Both the position numbers and the translations under genes were made by a program. Shown here in pieces: positions 10,401 through 23,265 of a DNA stretch of 64,000 nucleotides; within the stretch, counting starts at the first letter, position 1; every line of letters begins with the position of its first letter. The notes beneath the pieces were generated by a model. That model was not told the origin of the DNA. It searched no databases and saw nothing but the letters and a program-made list of their open reading frames with translations. The stretch comes from Amblyornis subalaris (lineage: Eukaryota; Chordata; Aves; Passeriformes; Ptilonorhynchidae): positions 8,632,581 through 8,696,580 of the forward strand of contig JACAXG010000026.1 of NCBI GenBank assembly GCA_018881555.1, in the 5' to 3' direction.

Positions 10401-12420
10401 TTCTCATTAAAAAGACTGATTTTTNAAAAAAAAGGTGTATGAAAGTATGGACTTTTCTAAGTCTGATTTGATGGCTATTATTTTGTGGAATAAATTAAAA
10501 TTCATATTCATGGCTCCTAAGAAAGACAAGAGTTTTTAACTCAATCTGCTTTCAGAAAGTAATATAACATTGCTATTTTTAGTTTTGATTGTCCCAGGGT
10601 GCCTAAGAATTCATTGCAATCAAATGGACAACCTTCAATCCCCATGTGTAAAGTGAACACAGTCCTTTTTTGGAACATGACAAATACATAGCAGGGTTTT
10701 TTATGTGACCTTCCCAGTATGACCTTTTAGTACTTAGTACATACGACTATTCTTTAAGCTAAATTTCAAAAAATATTATTTCAAGGATGATCTGTGTGAA
10801 TGTTATCAATACACTTCAAACCATCACTTAGCCCTATTTAGTGCTGAATACCAAATAGCCTCAAAAGAATGTGACTCTGGAGTTCAGTTCTCCATTTATT
10901 CCCCATTATAAATTGTTTTACTCACTGTGAAAAATCAGAACACGCACAGTGGCAAATATCGCACATAACATTTGCCTTTCTCATTGTTATTTAGCACCCT
11001 GCCACATGCTTTGAACACAAAAAACCCTGCTTTTATAGAGAAGATCCCAGAGTAAAGGTACAGACCTTGCCAAAATTTCTTTCTATGACTCCTTTGGCAT
11101 TTTTTCATTTNGCTTGCAAATAATTATGTATGAAAAATAAAAATTAAGTCAGTAGCTTAAAAGAGTACCTTAAATCTTATATTGATAGTAATAAATAAAA
11201 GAAAGAGTCAAATATGTTGCAAAAATTATGATTTCAAGGGACATTTTAAATTAAGAACTATATTACATGTATTTTACTGCTGTTCATGTTCCTCAAGGTT
11301 ATTNGAAAATGACTAGTTGTCATAGCAACTGAACTTTCAAAAACTCTGGCCTAATTTTCTATTAGGAGTATTAGTAGTCTAGAATGAAATTTGGGTAAAC
11401 TAAGAACAGTATCAGGGAATGGCTCAGGTTCAAATTTCCNAACACAAAGATCCAGATGCTCATCAAACCTTTGACAAAATTCAAAATGTGAGGCAAAGAT
11501 AGTATTGCATTCCCTTGTTATTTGATTTTGGTGTTATCACAGACTGTTTGGAGTTCAGGAAGTCTGTCTTTTTCTGCAACTAAAGCATTGAATCAAGAAC
11601 CAAAATCTTAAAAGGAAAGAACATTCATAAATTGAAGAAGGCTCTATCCAAGGAAAACAGCTAACATCTAAAAGGACCAAAACACCACAGCANTTAATAC
11701 TTAGAGAGTAAACAACACCTGGTTATAACATCAAGTGTTGTGATAACTTGAATACATANCAGTACCTCTCTTTAGAGAAAATAAAAATTAAAAATATTAG
11801 ATAATGTCTCTTCTGCTGCCTGCTTCTTCTCCCTTTATATTAAATGCCAGAAGGCAACTTTTCAAGGAAAGTTTTTCATGGAGGTATTTCATTACCCAGA
11901 CTTTACAAAGGGGCATATTTTCACCGCAGGAGCAGNCAGTTGCTTATGACAAATGACAGCATTTTCCTTTTCCATAATAAAATGTTATNTCTTGGAAAAT
12001 CTAACTTGGTCTTCATTATCTCCATCTATATATTTTTCAACAGCTCACTTCTTTATCTCACCTACATTCACTTCTTTGTACGTCATCAAGGTTTTGGGGT
12101 GAATTCTTCTTAAATGAGTAGTTGCTTGATTTTACATTTGAGCATTTTGCTGCAATTTTGCTGTCCCAAAGAAGATTCAAGGAAGATTCTAAGTTCAACT
12201 CAGAACAACAGAGAAATAAATGAATTAGAGGAATATTTTAATAAATAACATCATGCTGTGATAAACCAGAAAACCCTTAGAAGCAATTAAGTCACAACAA
12301 ATTTAAGTGCACAAAGAATCATAAATTTGTTTGTGTGCTGTTGCCTGTTTTTACAGGTAGCAGTGGATAAGTGGCTGCATTGTACAGCTGATATCATAAC
12401 TGTCCCTCCTCAGGATATGG
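7438..12420. other. AT-rich single-copy non-coding sequence
   Basis: About 5 kb with no recognisable repeat or exon. The longest frames are 8629-8838 (plus, 69 codons, lysine-rich C-terminal half), 9416-9673 and 11844-12113 (the last contains two ambiguous bases). None has a recognisable domain, and none has convincing splice sites at both ends. Many isolated ambiguous bases occur. Confidence 0.55.
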
Positions 12421-12885
12421 GACTGTTGGAGCAAGTCCAGAGGACGCCATGAAGTTAATAAGGGGACTGGAGCACCTTCCCTATGGAGACAGGCTGAGGG
12501 AGTTGGGGCTGTTCAGCTTGGGGAAGAGAAGATTGAGTGGAAACTTCAGATCAGGCTTCCAGTATCTGAAGGGGCCCATAGGGAAGCTGACTTTTCTTCA
12601 GGAACTGTAGTGGCAGGAAAAGGGGGAACAACTTCACACTTAAAGTGGGGAAATTTAGGTTATATGTGCAGAATAAAAAATTCTTCCCCATGAGGGTGGT
12701 GAGGCACTGGCACATGTTGCCCAGGGAAGCTGTGTCTGCCCCATCCCTGGAAGTGTTCAAGGTCAGGTTGGATGGGACTCTGAGCAGCCTGGTGCAGTGG
12801 AAAATGTCCCTGACCACAGCAGAGAGGTTGGAACCAGATGGTGTTTAAGATTCCTTCCAACCCAAAGCATTCTGTGATTCTATGA
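12421..12885 (+). mobile_element. CR1 LINE, 5'-truncated, with intact 3' tail
   Basis: Plus-strand CR1 running from the ORF2 C-terminal region (GGACTGTTGGAGCAAGTCC) to the octamer-type tail at 12869-12885 (ATTCTGTGATTCTATGA). Within it, the reading around 12645-12790 (KFFPMRVVRHWHMLPREAV..) is the ORF2 end, with in-frame damage elsewhere. A 5'-truncated copy with a complete 3' end is the normal product of target-primed reverse transcription. Confidence 0.95.
12645..12848 (+). pseudogene. CR1 ORF2 C-terminal remnant
   Basis: The 67-codon frame carries the LPREAV..PSLEVFK.RLD pattern that closes CR1 ORF2, downstream of the reverse transcriptase domain. It has no upstream coding sequence and ends in the 3' UTR, so it is a dead fragment and not a host gene. 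Confidence 0.8.
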
Positions 12886-12980
12886 ACTGAAAGAAAAAAA
12901 AAAATACCCTGAAGTTACTGATTTCTGAGTCAAAAGATTTAATGATGACATTAGTCATCTTTAACTGTACCCAACCGAAT

Positions 12981-12996
12981 TTTGGGTATACCCAAA
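12981..12996. repeat. 16-bp perfect palindrome TTTGGGTATACCCAAA
   Basis: The sequence equals its own reverse complement. The same arm sequence recurs as a hairpin about 150 bp downstream. Confidence 0.9.
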
Positions 12997-13140
12997 TTTG
13001 TTGTTCGAGTAAACCCAACTACTTCCAAATGGACATATAACTCATTGGAGTATTTAGAAATTTCATCAGACAGCCAATTAATCAAGTAGAAGTCTAAGTT
13101 ACATTTCTCAAAACATTCTCCTAGGAGAATAGAGTCCATC

Positions 13141-13159
13141 TTTGGGTTTTTAACCCAAA
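13141..13159. repeat. Hairpin with 8-bp stem (TTTGGGTT / AACCCAAA)
   Basis: Perfect 8-bp arms around a 3-base loop. The arms match those of the palindrome at 12981. Confidence 0.85.
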
Positions 13160-14740
13160 GAAATCTCTATATTTTTTTCAATGGTGCATATATATTTTTG
13201 ATGGAAAAAGACTTTTTACTGCTTAGTATTTCCACTCAGGATCTCTCTTGATGCATTAAAAGTTATATAAATGTAAGTCTGGTGGGTAGACACTGGTTGC
13301 CTTAATCATGCATGAACAGAAGAATCACGAAGAAATAAAATCTCAAAAATATTTGTTGCTGTACATTTTTAAATAAGTATCTGATATAATCCTTAATGAG
13401 GAAAAAAAACAGGCTCCAAATCACTGGAGGAATTGAAGTGCAGTACCACTTGAGTTAGTCTATTACGTCTACTACAATGTCATTTTCTTTTTCTTTGACT
13501 CAGCATGAGAAAACAGAGCTTTGACAAGAAATAAACAAGCAGTGTCATTAATTTCATTTTGCTAAAAAAAAAATACTGCTGCATTTTAGCTGACTGGTAA
13601 ATTACTAGAGATAAAGGGAAACCACAGAAAAGTATTACATATTATAGGGTAAATACACGGGTTTTGATGAACAGCCAAATTGAGAAGACCATGCATCCTG
13701 GTGAACAGAACTCAACTCCACCAGATTTAAAATTTTAAACTGAAATAAACAGCATATTTCACTTGATATGGTAATATAATGTAGGTAGAATTCTCCTGCC
13801 AAATTCAAGCTCATCTGCAACATTCATGGGGTTGAAGAAATGAGTAGAGCACATTCCACAAGACTGTAATATGTGTGATTTTCCTTCCGAGTGCATAATG
13901 GCCATCCATTATACAACAAGGCAACAATAAACATGGGAATAGCCAATGACCCTTAGCGACCTTAGATGAGCATATACTTTGTCATTAACTAGATATATTC
14001 CTGGAAAAATAGAGCTACATGGAAACATTACTTAATTGTAGCAGAAAGTAACTACAAGGCAATAGCCTATAAAGAAGCAATAAGACAAAAGATGGGAAGT
14101 AGGAAAAGAAACTTTTGAGGTAATCTTTGAAGAGAACACATCAGCTCATCAGGAGGGAAAAATTTAGTATAGGTCAGAGACATCAGATGAAAAGATCAAA
14201 ATACGTTAAAAATCAAAGGACAGCAAAAATTTCCAACCTTTTTTTCTAGTCAGAGTGTTTTCAGAGAGTTCTTTCCAAAGAAAACACATTAGATGCCCAA
14301 CTTCAACAATCACATGATGTACATAGCAAGTTAGAAACAAAAATTTTTAAACCACTTGTGATATATCGTGTGTGTCAAGCCAGGATGTCAAACGTATACC
14401 TCTAGTTATAAATTTAGAAACATCAAGGAGAAGCTTGAATGTCAGGATTACTGAAATGTGGACATGGGAGTAGAAATTAGTAAAGGTGTTTTAAAAAACA
14501 GACCCATCGAATACTATGCCAAGCACCTACAAGTACAAACTTGTATAAACTGTTGAACAAATATACTCATATAACTAATACTACATAAAAAATAATAGAT
14601 TTATCTGCAAGTAAATTGTCGAATGTAGAAAGTTTGAGTGTCTCTTTTTAAAAAATTATTGTGAAAATTATTAACTTTCCAAAGAAACCACATCTGTTGA
14701 TTGCATGGTGACAAACGGAACAGTTAATACGTTAAACGCA

Positions 14741-15802
14741 TACTGGGCTTGTGTGGCCAGGTTTTGGTAGTGGGGGTTCTACAGGGGAGTGTGAGAAAAT
14801 TCCAGAAGCTTCTCCCATGTTCAACNAAGGCAATGCCAGCTGGCTTCAGGGCGGACCCACCGTTGGCCAAGGCTGAGCCTGGGGATAGTGTATTATAGAA
14901 GGGAAGAAAAGTTACTGCACAGGAGCAACTGCAGCCTGAGAGGAGAGGAGTGAGAATGTGTGAGAGAAACAGCCCTGCAGAAGCCCAGGGCAGAGCAGAA
15001 GGAGGGGCAGGAGGTGGCCCAGGAGCCAGAGCTGAGATTATCCTGCAGCCCATGGTGCAGCCCATGGTGAGCAGCTGTGCCCCTGCAGCACATGGGGGAC
15101 CACAGGGGAGCAGAGATCCACCTACAGCACACACAAGAGCAGGTAGATGACAGAAGGAGGCTGTATTCCCATGGGAAACCTGTGCTGGAGCAGGCTCCTG
15201 GCAGGACCTGTCAACACATGGAGAGAGGAGTTTGCAGTGTAGCAGATTCACTGGTAGGACTTGTAACCCCTGTGGGACACATGCTGGAGCAGGCTGTTCC
15301 TGAAGGACTGACCCAATGGAAGGGACCACACTGGGGAAGTTTGTGAAGAACTGCAGCCTGTGGGAAGGACTGACATCGGAGAAGTTCATGAAGGACTGTC
15401 TCCCATGGCAGGGACACTACACTGGAACAGGGGAAGAGTGTGAGGAAGGAGCGGCAGAGAAAACATGCGATGAACTGACTGCAATCCCTATTTTTTGTAC
15501 CCCTGTGCTACTGGCGGGAGGAGGCAGAGGAAAACAGGAGTGAAGTTGAGCCCAAGAAGAGAAGAGGAGTGGAGGGGAGGTGTTTTAAGATTTAGCTTTT
15601 ATTTCTCATTATGTTATCTGATTTTATTGGTAATTATTTAAACCAATTTCCCAAAGTCAAGCCTGTTTTGCCCATGACTGCAATTGGTGTTCTAGACCCA
15701 CAAGCCTTTCATTATAATTTCTCTCCCCTGTCCAGTTGGGGAGGGGAGGGATAAAGTGGTTTTGCTGGGCACTTGGTGTCCTGCCAGCATTAATCCACCA
15801 AA
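14741..15802 (+). mobile_element. Solo LTR, bird ERVL-type, copy 2
   Basis: About 1.06 kb, aligning in order with copy 1: start TACTGGGCTTGTGTGGCCAGG (first bases decayed), the GGCCAAGGCTGAGCC block, CTGCAGCCCATGG repeats (about 15045-15420), CTCATTATGTTATCTGATT, CAAGCCTGTTTTGCC, and end AATCCACCAAA. The polyA signal of copy 1 is changed here (AATTATTTAAA). Possible decayed target duplications are ACGCA before and ATGTA after, two transitions apart, which is weak evidence. No internal retroviral sequence is present. Confidence 0.8.
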
Positions 15803-18800
15803 ATGTATAACAAAATAGCTATAACANCTATTCATAGAAAGATTAAACCAAGTTTCCCAAATTATACTAAAAACATTGAAAATATCACTCAACAACATAC
15901 TTGCTGGGAATATTTGACATGGATTTTCTTGGACTAACATTAATAATCTCCAACACCACAGTTTGCTTTTATTCCATTCAGGAATAAATAATTTTTGGCA
16001 GTGAAGTGATATATGATCTAGTTGTAGAATATATAGTAAACATATAGTAATTGGATGAATGTAAAACAAAATTTGGATTAATGTAAAATTAACGGTTTTC
16101 CCTCAGTTTTTTTCTCCAAGTCATTTTGACAAGAAGTTGGATAGTTCAGATTGCTGAACCATTAAGGATCTGAAGTGTTCAGGGTCTGAATGACTTATGT
16201 ACAATTTCATCACCAATGATGATGTCTTTCCACCCAACATTCTCCCAGTGACAAGATAAAAGTAAAGATTCATTAGTATCTTTATGTCCAATCAACTAAG
16301 CGTAAGGACTATAATCTTATTCCCAAGAACTTCGACTCCAACTTTGACTGTTCACAGTGCAACTACTGTACTCATTAATTCAGCCTGCTTATGCAGTGTA
16401 ACTATTTAACCCTGGTGTTACTTAGGCAGAATGTAGCTATACAGCTTTATATTCTTTAATGTTGCACTAGGATAACATTTACATGCCTCTCAGTTCTCCT
16501 AAGTTGTTTTCATCATTTCTTAAAAAGGCTGTCACTCCCCTCCAATATATTTTTAAAAATAATACATCGATGTACCCTATTGAATTTTTCATTAATTGGA
16601 ATGGCTAAATGGGAACACTGGGAAGACGAAGAAAGGGTTTAAAATAGTCACAAGCAAAGCAAAGAACAAGCTATTAAATATTCTCTCATAGCTGTAGAAG
16701 AAAAAGATAGATCCCATGGTAAATCCAGTCTAAATGTGAAAACTCATTAAATCTTCAATGAACAATTGTTATGGCAAGAACTTTGCATCAATAATTAAAT
16801 CTATTTATGATTTAAGAGGAGAAAAATCAACTGAATTTTAATGTATTGTGTATATATTTAACAATGGCTAATGGAGACAGATGTTAGGAGATAACAGATG
16901 CTAAATGATTCTCTTATTTTATAAGACATTCATAAAAGACAAACAAAATTAAATGTCAAAATGATAGAGCTACTCTCAGTTCAGAGACACAAGTCTCCCT
17001 AAACTTGTTAAACTGGAAACTATAGCAAGAACAGGTGTTCATATAAGTGGGATTTAAGTTTACATTACTGAAAATAATAGTACTTTCCCACATACTCATA
17101 CGTTCCAGTATGTCTGTTGGTTCTGTCTTAAAATTGAAATATGTGTTACATTCTATGGTTTATTTTATACTAGATCATTTTACCCAATCTATAAGTAGTT
17201 GAAATTCCGGCTTCTTATTCATCTTTTATTTAGATACTAAGTTCAAAGGTATAGATGTGCCAACACTCCCCCCACCCTAGTGGTGAGTAAGAAAATTATA
17301 AATAATGTTGAGGAGAAAAACACCAAAGTAATGCATCTAGAGTTCTGCTGTTCCATGTAATTGTACTGTAATCACGGTGATTGCACAGACTGAACACAAA
17401 TATATCTACAAGGATAGACAAATTAGAAACTAAGTGATTAAAAAGGGAGATTAAGACCAAATAATTAATGGTAAGGTTAATTTGTTTTATAATGTCACTG
17501 TTTTTCCATTAAAAGTGAGAAAAAGTATGGTCTCATCATAGATTGAAACAGATCTTAAGATTCTGCTTTGTTCCGTGGATTGCACTCTGCAGTTTTAGGC
17601 ACAAATACCTCATAAAATAAAAACTCTGCCTTAGGGAATAAGGGATCATCTGCCCCAACACTAAGCCACAGACATACATAACTTGGTTATTGATTAAGTC
17701 CTTGTTATAGCAAAGGAAATTTTTCTTAACAGTATATTGGTTATATATGTCAACAGCTCAGCTGGATCTAACACCAAAGATGTATTTTTCGTTAAATAAA
17801 ACATTTTTATTTAAATTACTTATGTCAGGTTAAGATTGGAACACAAAATAGGCTTGTTGTTGCATGAGAATAAAAAAGGAATGGTGCAATAAGAAAAAGT
17901 TGAGCTGAAAAAACTGATTACACAAAACATTGCAAAAAATTACTAGAGCTATTGAATCTACATTGACAATTCGATTTTTGGGTGATTAGTAGAATATAGT
18001 TTAAATTTGCATACAGATTAGAACATTTGTGGTAGTAAAAAATAAATAAAATAATGAAAAAACCCTTCAAAACATATTGTCTGCTTGAAACCAGGAAATT
18101 TTAATTAGACATTACAGTAAAATCCCTGTAATTTCTGGTTAACAAAACTTAACATTTTTCTTGACCAAAAGGGTAGTTTTGATCAGAAACATTTTTCATG
18201 TGCCAAATAAAGTTGCAGAAGATAAAAAAATGTTATGTCATCTAGAAAATTATGGCACTCACTTATACTTGCAGAAATTGTTTTTCAAAATATCCTATGA
18301 TGAACACTTGTGAGTAAGCTTCTCTTCTAATCATGTACTGTTATATTTTGTTTAAATAATGTAATATTAAGTGGTCCTGAGATTGGGCAGCTCTATTACA
18401 CAGTGATTTAAAGTTCATCAGTAATAGAGGAAACTTTATCTCAAGATATGGCTTTGATAAGTCTCTCTTGAATATATACAGAGCATGTGCTCACCCACTA
18501 AACAGTCTCGTCCTTTTTCTTGTACAAAACAGGATTTCCTATATAGTCAAAAAATCTTCTCTATGGCTTCTTTTTTCTAAACATTCATTTGAACAAGGAT
18601 GAATCCATTTATAACACCTTTCAGGTAAAGTTTGTAAGAGCACAGAAATATGTAAATCTGTTAATACTTGTATGGCATTTGGATAAAACAAAGCACCTGA
18701 AAATTTCAAAAACTCTCAAAGCACTTGAAAATCTGAGCCTGTTTTGAGGTTCAGGGCACTTGGAACTTTGAAAAATGGGAGAGCACTTACGTCTTTGAAA

Positions 18801-20354
18801 AATGTATGGTCAATAAAGAGAGCTGTCATTTGAAAACAGGCCAAGGACAATAGATTTTCAGCAGTCCTTTGCCCTCTCACAACTCATTGCTCACTCAGCA
18901 CCTACAAGAATTTATTTCATTTTCAAAGACCAAAACAAATGACACAAGGTCAGATAAACAAAGCTGTTGAACAATTAATAAACATTTACGTCCATATCAT
19001 AAAGCCACCAACTATATAATGTGGCAAAATAGAAAGCCATTAATATGAACTGAAACAGATCTCAAAAAAAATCCATGTATTCAGAGGCAGTTGAGGATAT
19101 ATTATAAAATGCATGTGAAATGTGTCAAGCTGACTACCTGACCACTCAACTAAAAATCTCTACAAAAGATGTGTGCAAATTCTGCTTTTGATGAGGGCAT
19201 AAAATTTTTTATTATTAATCATATTTTNATTCCTTTTTTTATTCCCTCCATTTTCATTGTAGTTTTTTTAACACTCCAAAACAATCAAAAGTATACAATA
19301 GACTGAGAAATTATGTAAATAACAAAACCCTCCCAAAATTTACAAGCATTCTGCTTTAAATGTTTCTTCTCATGAGTTTGAGATTTTTTTGAGATTTTTT
19401 TTTTTTTTTGGTCCTAGCTCTTTTTTCAAAATAAAAAAATAATAAGGAGAACTAGCAAGGTCAAACATTCCATACCTCATTTTTTTATGGACAGAAAGAA
19501 AATATCATAACCTTCTTTTATGGACTTGGCAGAAAGCCACAGCACTCAGAAGTACACTTAACTATTTTAAAGCTTTTCAGTTAGACTTGCTCTAGTGAAT
19601 TAAACCTTTCCCTTCCAAACCTTTTTTTTTTTCCTTTGTGCATATGTGTGTGTCAATAGAAACCAAAAATGTCATCTGTGAAGCTACATATATTCCAAGA
19701 AAAGAATATGCCATTTCTCACAGACATAAGATTTTTTTCTATTACCTTTCAAGTATTACACTCCTATTTTTGTGGCTTCTCTTTCTTTGATCTTTTCTTT
19801 TAATAAGCTCCTTTAGGAATGGGAATGTGACTCTTGATACAGTTTGGTCAGGGATCCCAGCTCAGTGAGATCTGGGTAATAGTCAGGTATTTTATAATGA
19901 TAAATTACAATTATAAAACTCTAGTATTCCAAAATACTTTATAACATAATCAGTAATTGTAATGACTTTTTCTCAGAAGACAGTCTGTGTTCTTGCACGA
20001 ATGCAAAGCGTATATGGAGCTTCTTCCCATTCATCTGTAATGTGCAAGGAAGCCACATGAAAAGGTAGGTTAAAATAGTAGCCAACTGTGCCAGTGGTCC
20101 AATCCATCCATGATTGTTTTGAGAAACCAGTAGTTTGTGGTATTATTTTATTTCATTCTTCCAGTCACGAAATCCTGGGTCACAGCCTTGACCTTCCACC
20201 AGTCTTTCAGTTTTGGTAACATGTACTGTACAGAAAAGAAAGTAGTGAACGGATCTAGCCTAGAAAAACCCTTTTCTCCATAGTTTTACCCTGGATTGGT
20301 TCTCTGGTAGAGTTACCACNAGGTCTTGCAAACAGAAATACTTTTGTGTGCCTC
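15803..20354. other. AT-rich single-copy non-coding sequence
   Basis: About 4.5 kb of very AT-rich DNA without recognisable genes or transposons and almost without frames above 60 codons. It includes T-rich homopolymer stretches near 19386-19410 and 19620-19633. Confidence 0.6.
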
Positions 20355-21385
20355 TGTGGGTGTGGGGAGAGCAGTGGTTACTGCCTAGCTGTAGATAAGG
20401 GATGTACAGTGCAAGCGACATCCCTTGAATTCAGTAAGGCTTCAGGTCCTGCAGTTCTCCTTTGGAATATGAAGAAGTACAGACCAGCAGCTGCACTGGA
20501 ATCTCGCTGGACCCCAGGGCTCAGTGGTCTTAACCAAAATCTTAATGTTCAGCTGGCAGATGACAACGAGTAGAGTACTCCAGAGGACGATGCAGAGTCC
20601 AACCGTGTTCAACATGTTCACGTATGATGTGGATGTTTGCAATGTATCTACAGACAACACCAAATTATGGGGAATGACGGAGAATAAAGAGCAGAGCTTC
20701 ACTTCACAGGGACCTTGGTAAAGGAGGTCTGAACTAATTTGATGAAGCTCAGCAGTGAGAAATGCAAAATGCTACACCTGGAACAGAATAACCCAGCACC
20801 TGGAAACTGACAGGCTGAGATAAAAGGGACACGAAGATTACAGNGAATACCAGGCTGAATACGGGCCCTGTGTGGTCTCCTTTCACAAATAGAGCAGACT
20901 GAATTCTGGGCTGTGCTACACAACCAGCACATCTAGGCGAAAATNTTATCACCTTCTTCAGGATACTGCTGAATCTGCCTTTTCAATACTGTTTTGAAAC
21001 ACCAGCAGTTCAAAATGAATGTTAAGAAACTGACAGGAATCCTTCAGAGAACTACTGGTATTGCCAGAGTGATTCAGCACATGTCCTAATGAAAAAGGTG
21101 GGCTTGGACTAAGGGGCTATCTAGTGAAAGTCTGCTGCTGGTATCAGAGAGACGATGGAGACAAACTCTTTTCAGAAGAGGCAAAAAATGCAACAAGGGG
21201 AAATTGCCACAAATTGTGACTGGGGAGGTTCAGACTGGAAATCAGGGAAAATATTTTGCAACAGAGAAGGTAGTGTAATCCTGGAAGAAGGTACCCTGTT
21301 GTAGTATTGATGATAGTCTTGCTTCAGGAAGGAGGGTGGANTGGATGGTCTCCAGAAACTTGTTCCAAACAACATTTCTATGATT
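20355..21385 (+). mobile_element. Old, degraded CR1 LINE including reverse transcriptase region
   Basis: Plus-strand similarity to CR1 ORF2 is clear in blocks. GAATTCAGTAAGGCTTC (20428-20444) matches the region before the RT core, and a block at about 20590-20680 reads FNMFTYDVDV..DNTKLWG, the counterpart of the FN.F.NDLD...DDTKL segment. Next is the KCKVLHLG-type block (about 20745-20800), then 3' UTR similarity ending in TTTCTATGATTC at 21374-21385. Frame breaks and deletions are many. It is older than the copy at 12421 judging by divergence. Confidence 0.75.
20566..20680 (+). pseudogene. CR1 reverse transcriptase remnant
   Basis: Short stretch with the FN.F.YDVDV and DNTKLWG motifs, recognisable as decayed versions of the CR1 reverse transcriptase blocks around the catalytic region. 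Frameshifts on both sides exclude function. Confidence 0.6.
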
Positions 21386-22299
21386 CAAAANGCCTTGCAT
21401 TTCTGCTCACTGTTGCAGCTTCAGACTTTTATGACTCATAATTTGTCCATTATGTGAATGTATGCCTTCTCCCCAAAAATATTAAAGAAAATGCCCAATA
21501 CCAGAGGAAATCCTCAGCACTCCTGTGGCAACATAAGCAAATCTAAAATATCTGCATTGTAAATGTGGTTATTTGAATGATTCAAACACGAAACCTCATG
21601 AAGCAAAAAAGTAATTAAGGAAAATGAGAAAGGAAAAGCATTGCCCCCAGAGACCTTTTCCATTGCAAAATGACCAACCATTATTTGGATATATGCTTTA
21701 AAAAATACTTTCTCATATAGCTAAACTAATATGCTGTAAATGTGTAATAGAATTCTTATTAATGCACTGCTTTTGTATTTTCCTGAATATATTTAAGAAG
21801 ATTATAATTTAANAATACAATTATTATAAAGAAGAGGAAAATGTGCTATAAATTAATAAAGTTTCAAAATAAACAACATACTTTAGGAGTATGTACTGGC
21901 AATTATTTAATAATTGCTGTTGTTGGCTTAATATATTCTACTTAACTGCCTGAACCATTTGTTAAAAGCAATAATTTAAATCTGAATTTACAACTTATTT
22001 CAAGTTGAGCTAAGGGTTGAGCAATTATATTATTCAATCAGTTGCTTGTCTCAACAAGTTCTCACTAGTACACATGCAGATTGTGGTATTAAATAAAAAT
22101 AACTTTTTTCTTATGTAGTGTAGCATTTACCAGCTTACCAGATAAGTTACCAGCCTCATAGAGTAGGCNATATTTCACCTGAATTCAGGCAAATCTCTTT
22201 GTAGATACATTTCTCGAATAATATCTAAAAAAAATCTAAAANTGAAATAAGGACTCCTCAAAACGCACATGCGTTTTACTTATGTGACCAGAGATCAAA
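21386..22299. other. AT-rich non-coding sequence
   Basis: Nothing recognisable beyond AT-rich background. Confidence 0.6.
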
Positions 22300-23265
22300 G
22301 GTTTAGAGATTTCTTCACCTGCCCACAGAAACCTGGACAGAGTAGTTGCACATATGGCACAAGTAACACGTGGTTGCCATGTAGAAGTCCCAGCAAAGAG
22401 GGGAGCACACATTTAGAGAAGAGGGGTGNTCATGATAACTCTGCCAAAAGCATTTTACAGCTTCCGTCCTGTGTAGGGTCTTCATCTTAAATTTTACAGA
22501 TTGTCGTGCCCCTGGGGATGGGAAGCAGAGTGGGTTTGAAGAAAGAACAGATTCCTGAGGGCACTGCTGCCCTCCTGCGCTGTCCCTGAGTGCAGGAGTG
22601 CAGAGGAGCATCCCAACACCTTCACTCACCCCTTCCCCCTCCTCATGGGAGCTGGGTGAGCAGTGAGGTTTGGGGGTTTTGGGCTGAGCAGGGTGGCTGT
22701 TGTGGAGCCCTCACCGACTTCCTGGCTATACCCAGTGAAACTTCTGTTCTTTTCCTGGTACAGCTTTAACAAATCATACTTTGATTTATTATTTCAGAAC
22801 TATCTGATTATTTCAGAACTATCCAACTGCCAACAGAGCAACCAAATCACCTTTCCCTGCATTTCTACCAACACTAGTTTCGTACAACTAAAACCTGTTT
22901 TTTTCTTATTATAGCTCAGTACACCTACTTGTACCTGTTGGTATGCGCCTTACCCCCAAGGTTTATATGTAGCCCAAGTGGCTCTGTCCCTNGAAAACTC
23001 ATATGAAACGTCAAGTGGAAGATTGCAGGTCCAAGCCTCCCACGGGATCTTTTTTTACAAGCACTTCAGCTCTAAAAAGAATGCAGCATGTCCTGCACTC
23101 TCTTAGAACAGCATCAGGCCTTTCGCTAGGAAAGATGCTACAACTGCCGCCTGAAGGCTCCAAGCAGTCCCCATGATTTAAGGACTTTATGGAGAAAGGA
23201 ATGCCTTGGCCAAAAGCCCCTTTATTGGGCATAAATCTAACCAAGTTAGATAAAATGAACACTTA
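22300..23265. other. GC-richer patch of unknown origin
   Basis: About 1 kb stands out from the AT-rich surroundings (notably 22480-22745 and 23020-23230). Frames of 83-104 codons occur on both strands but show no domain, and an ambiguous base interrupts the longest. A 17-base direct repeat (ATTATTTCAGAACTATC) with 19-base period lies at 22788-22823. On the minus strand CAATAAAGG occurs near 23220-23230. An old LTR or a lost-exon region are both possible; I cannot choose. Confidence 0.4.
22788..22823 (+). repeat. Two-copy tandem repeat, 19-base period
   Basis: ATTATTTCAGAACTATC occurs at 22788-22804 and again at 22807-22823, joined by TG. It looks like a simple slippage or replication duplication. 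Confidence 0.85.

Larger units (their letters stand above)
12886..14740. other. AT-rich non-coding sequence with two GGGT/ACCC inverted repeats
   Basis: No gene seen. Two short inverted repeats sharing the same arm motif lie at 12981-12996 and 13141-13159 (listed separately). The rest is AT-rich with A runs and short chance frames. Confidence 0.55.

Noticed and set aside
12360..12420. Extension of the CR1 upstream of 12421
   Set aside because: Sequence before GGACTGTTGGAGCAAG does not match CR1 convincingly.
22960..23060. tRNA-like gene (GGTCCAAGCCTCC plus T run)
   Set aside because: The B-box match is poor and no cloverleaf can be folded with proper arms.
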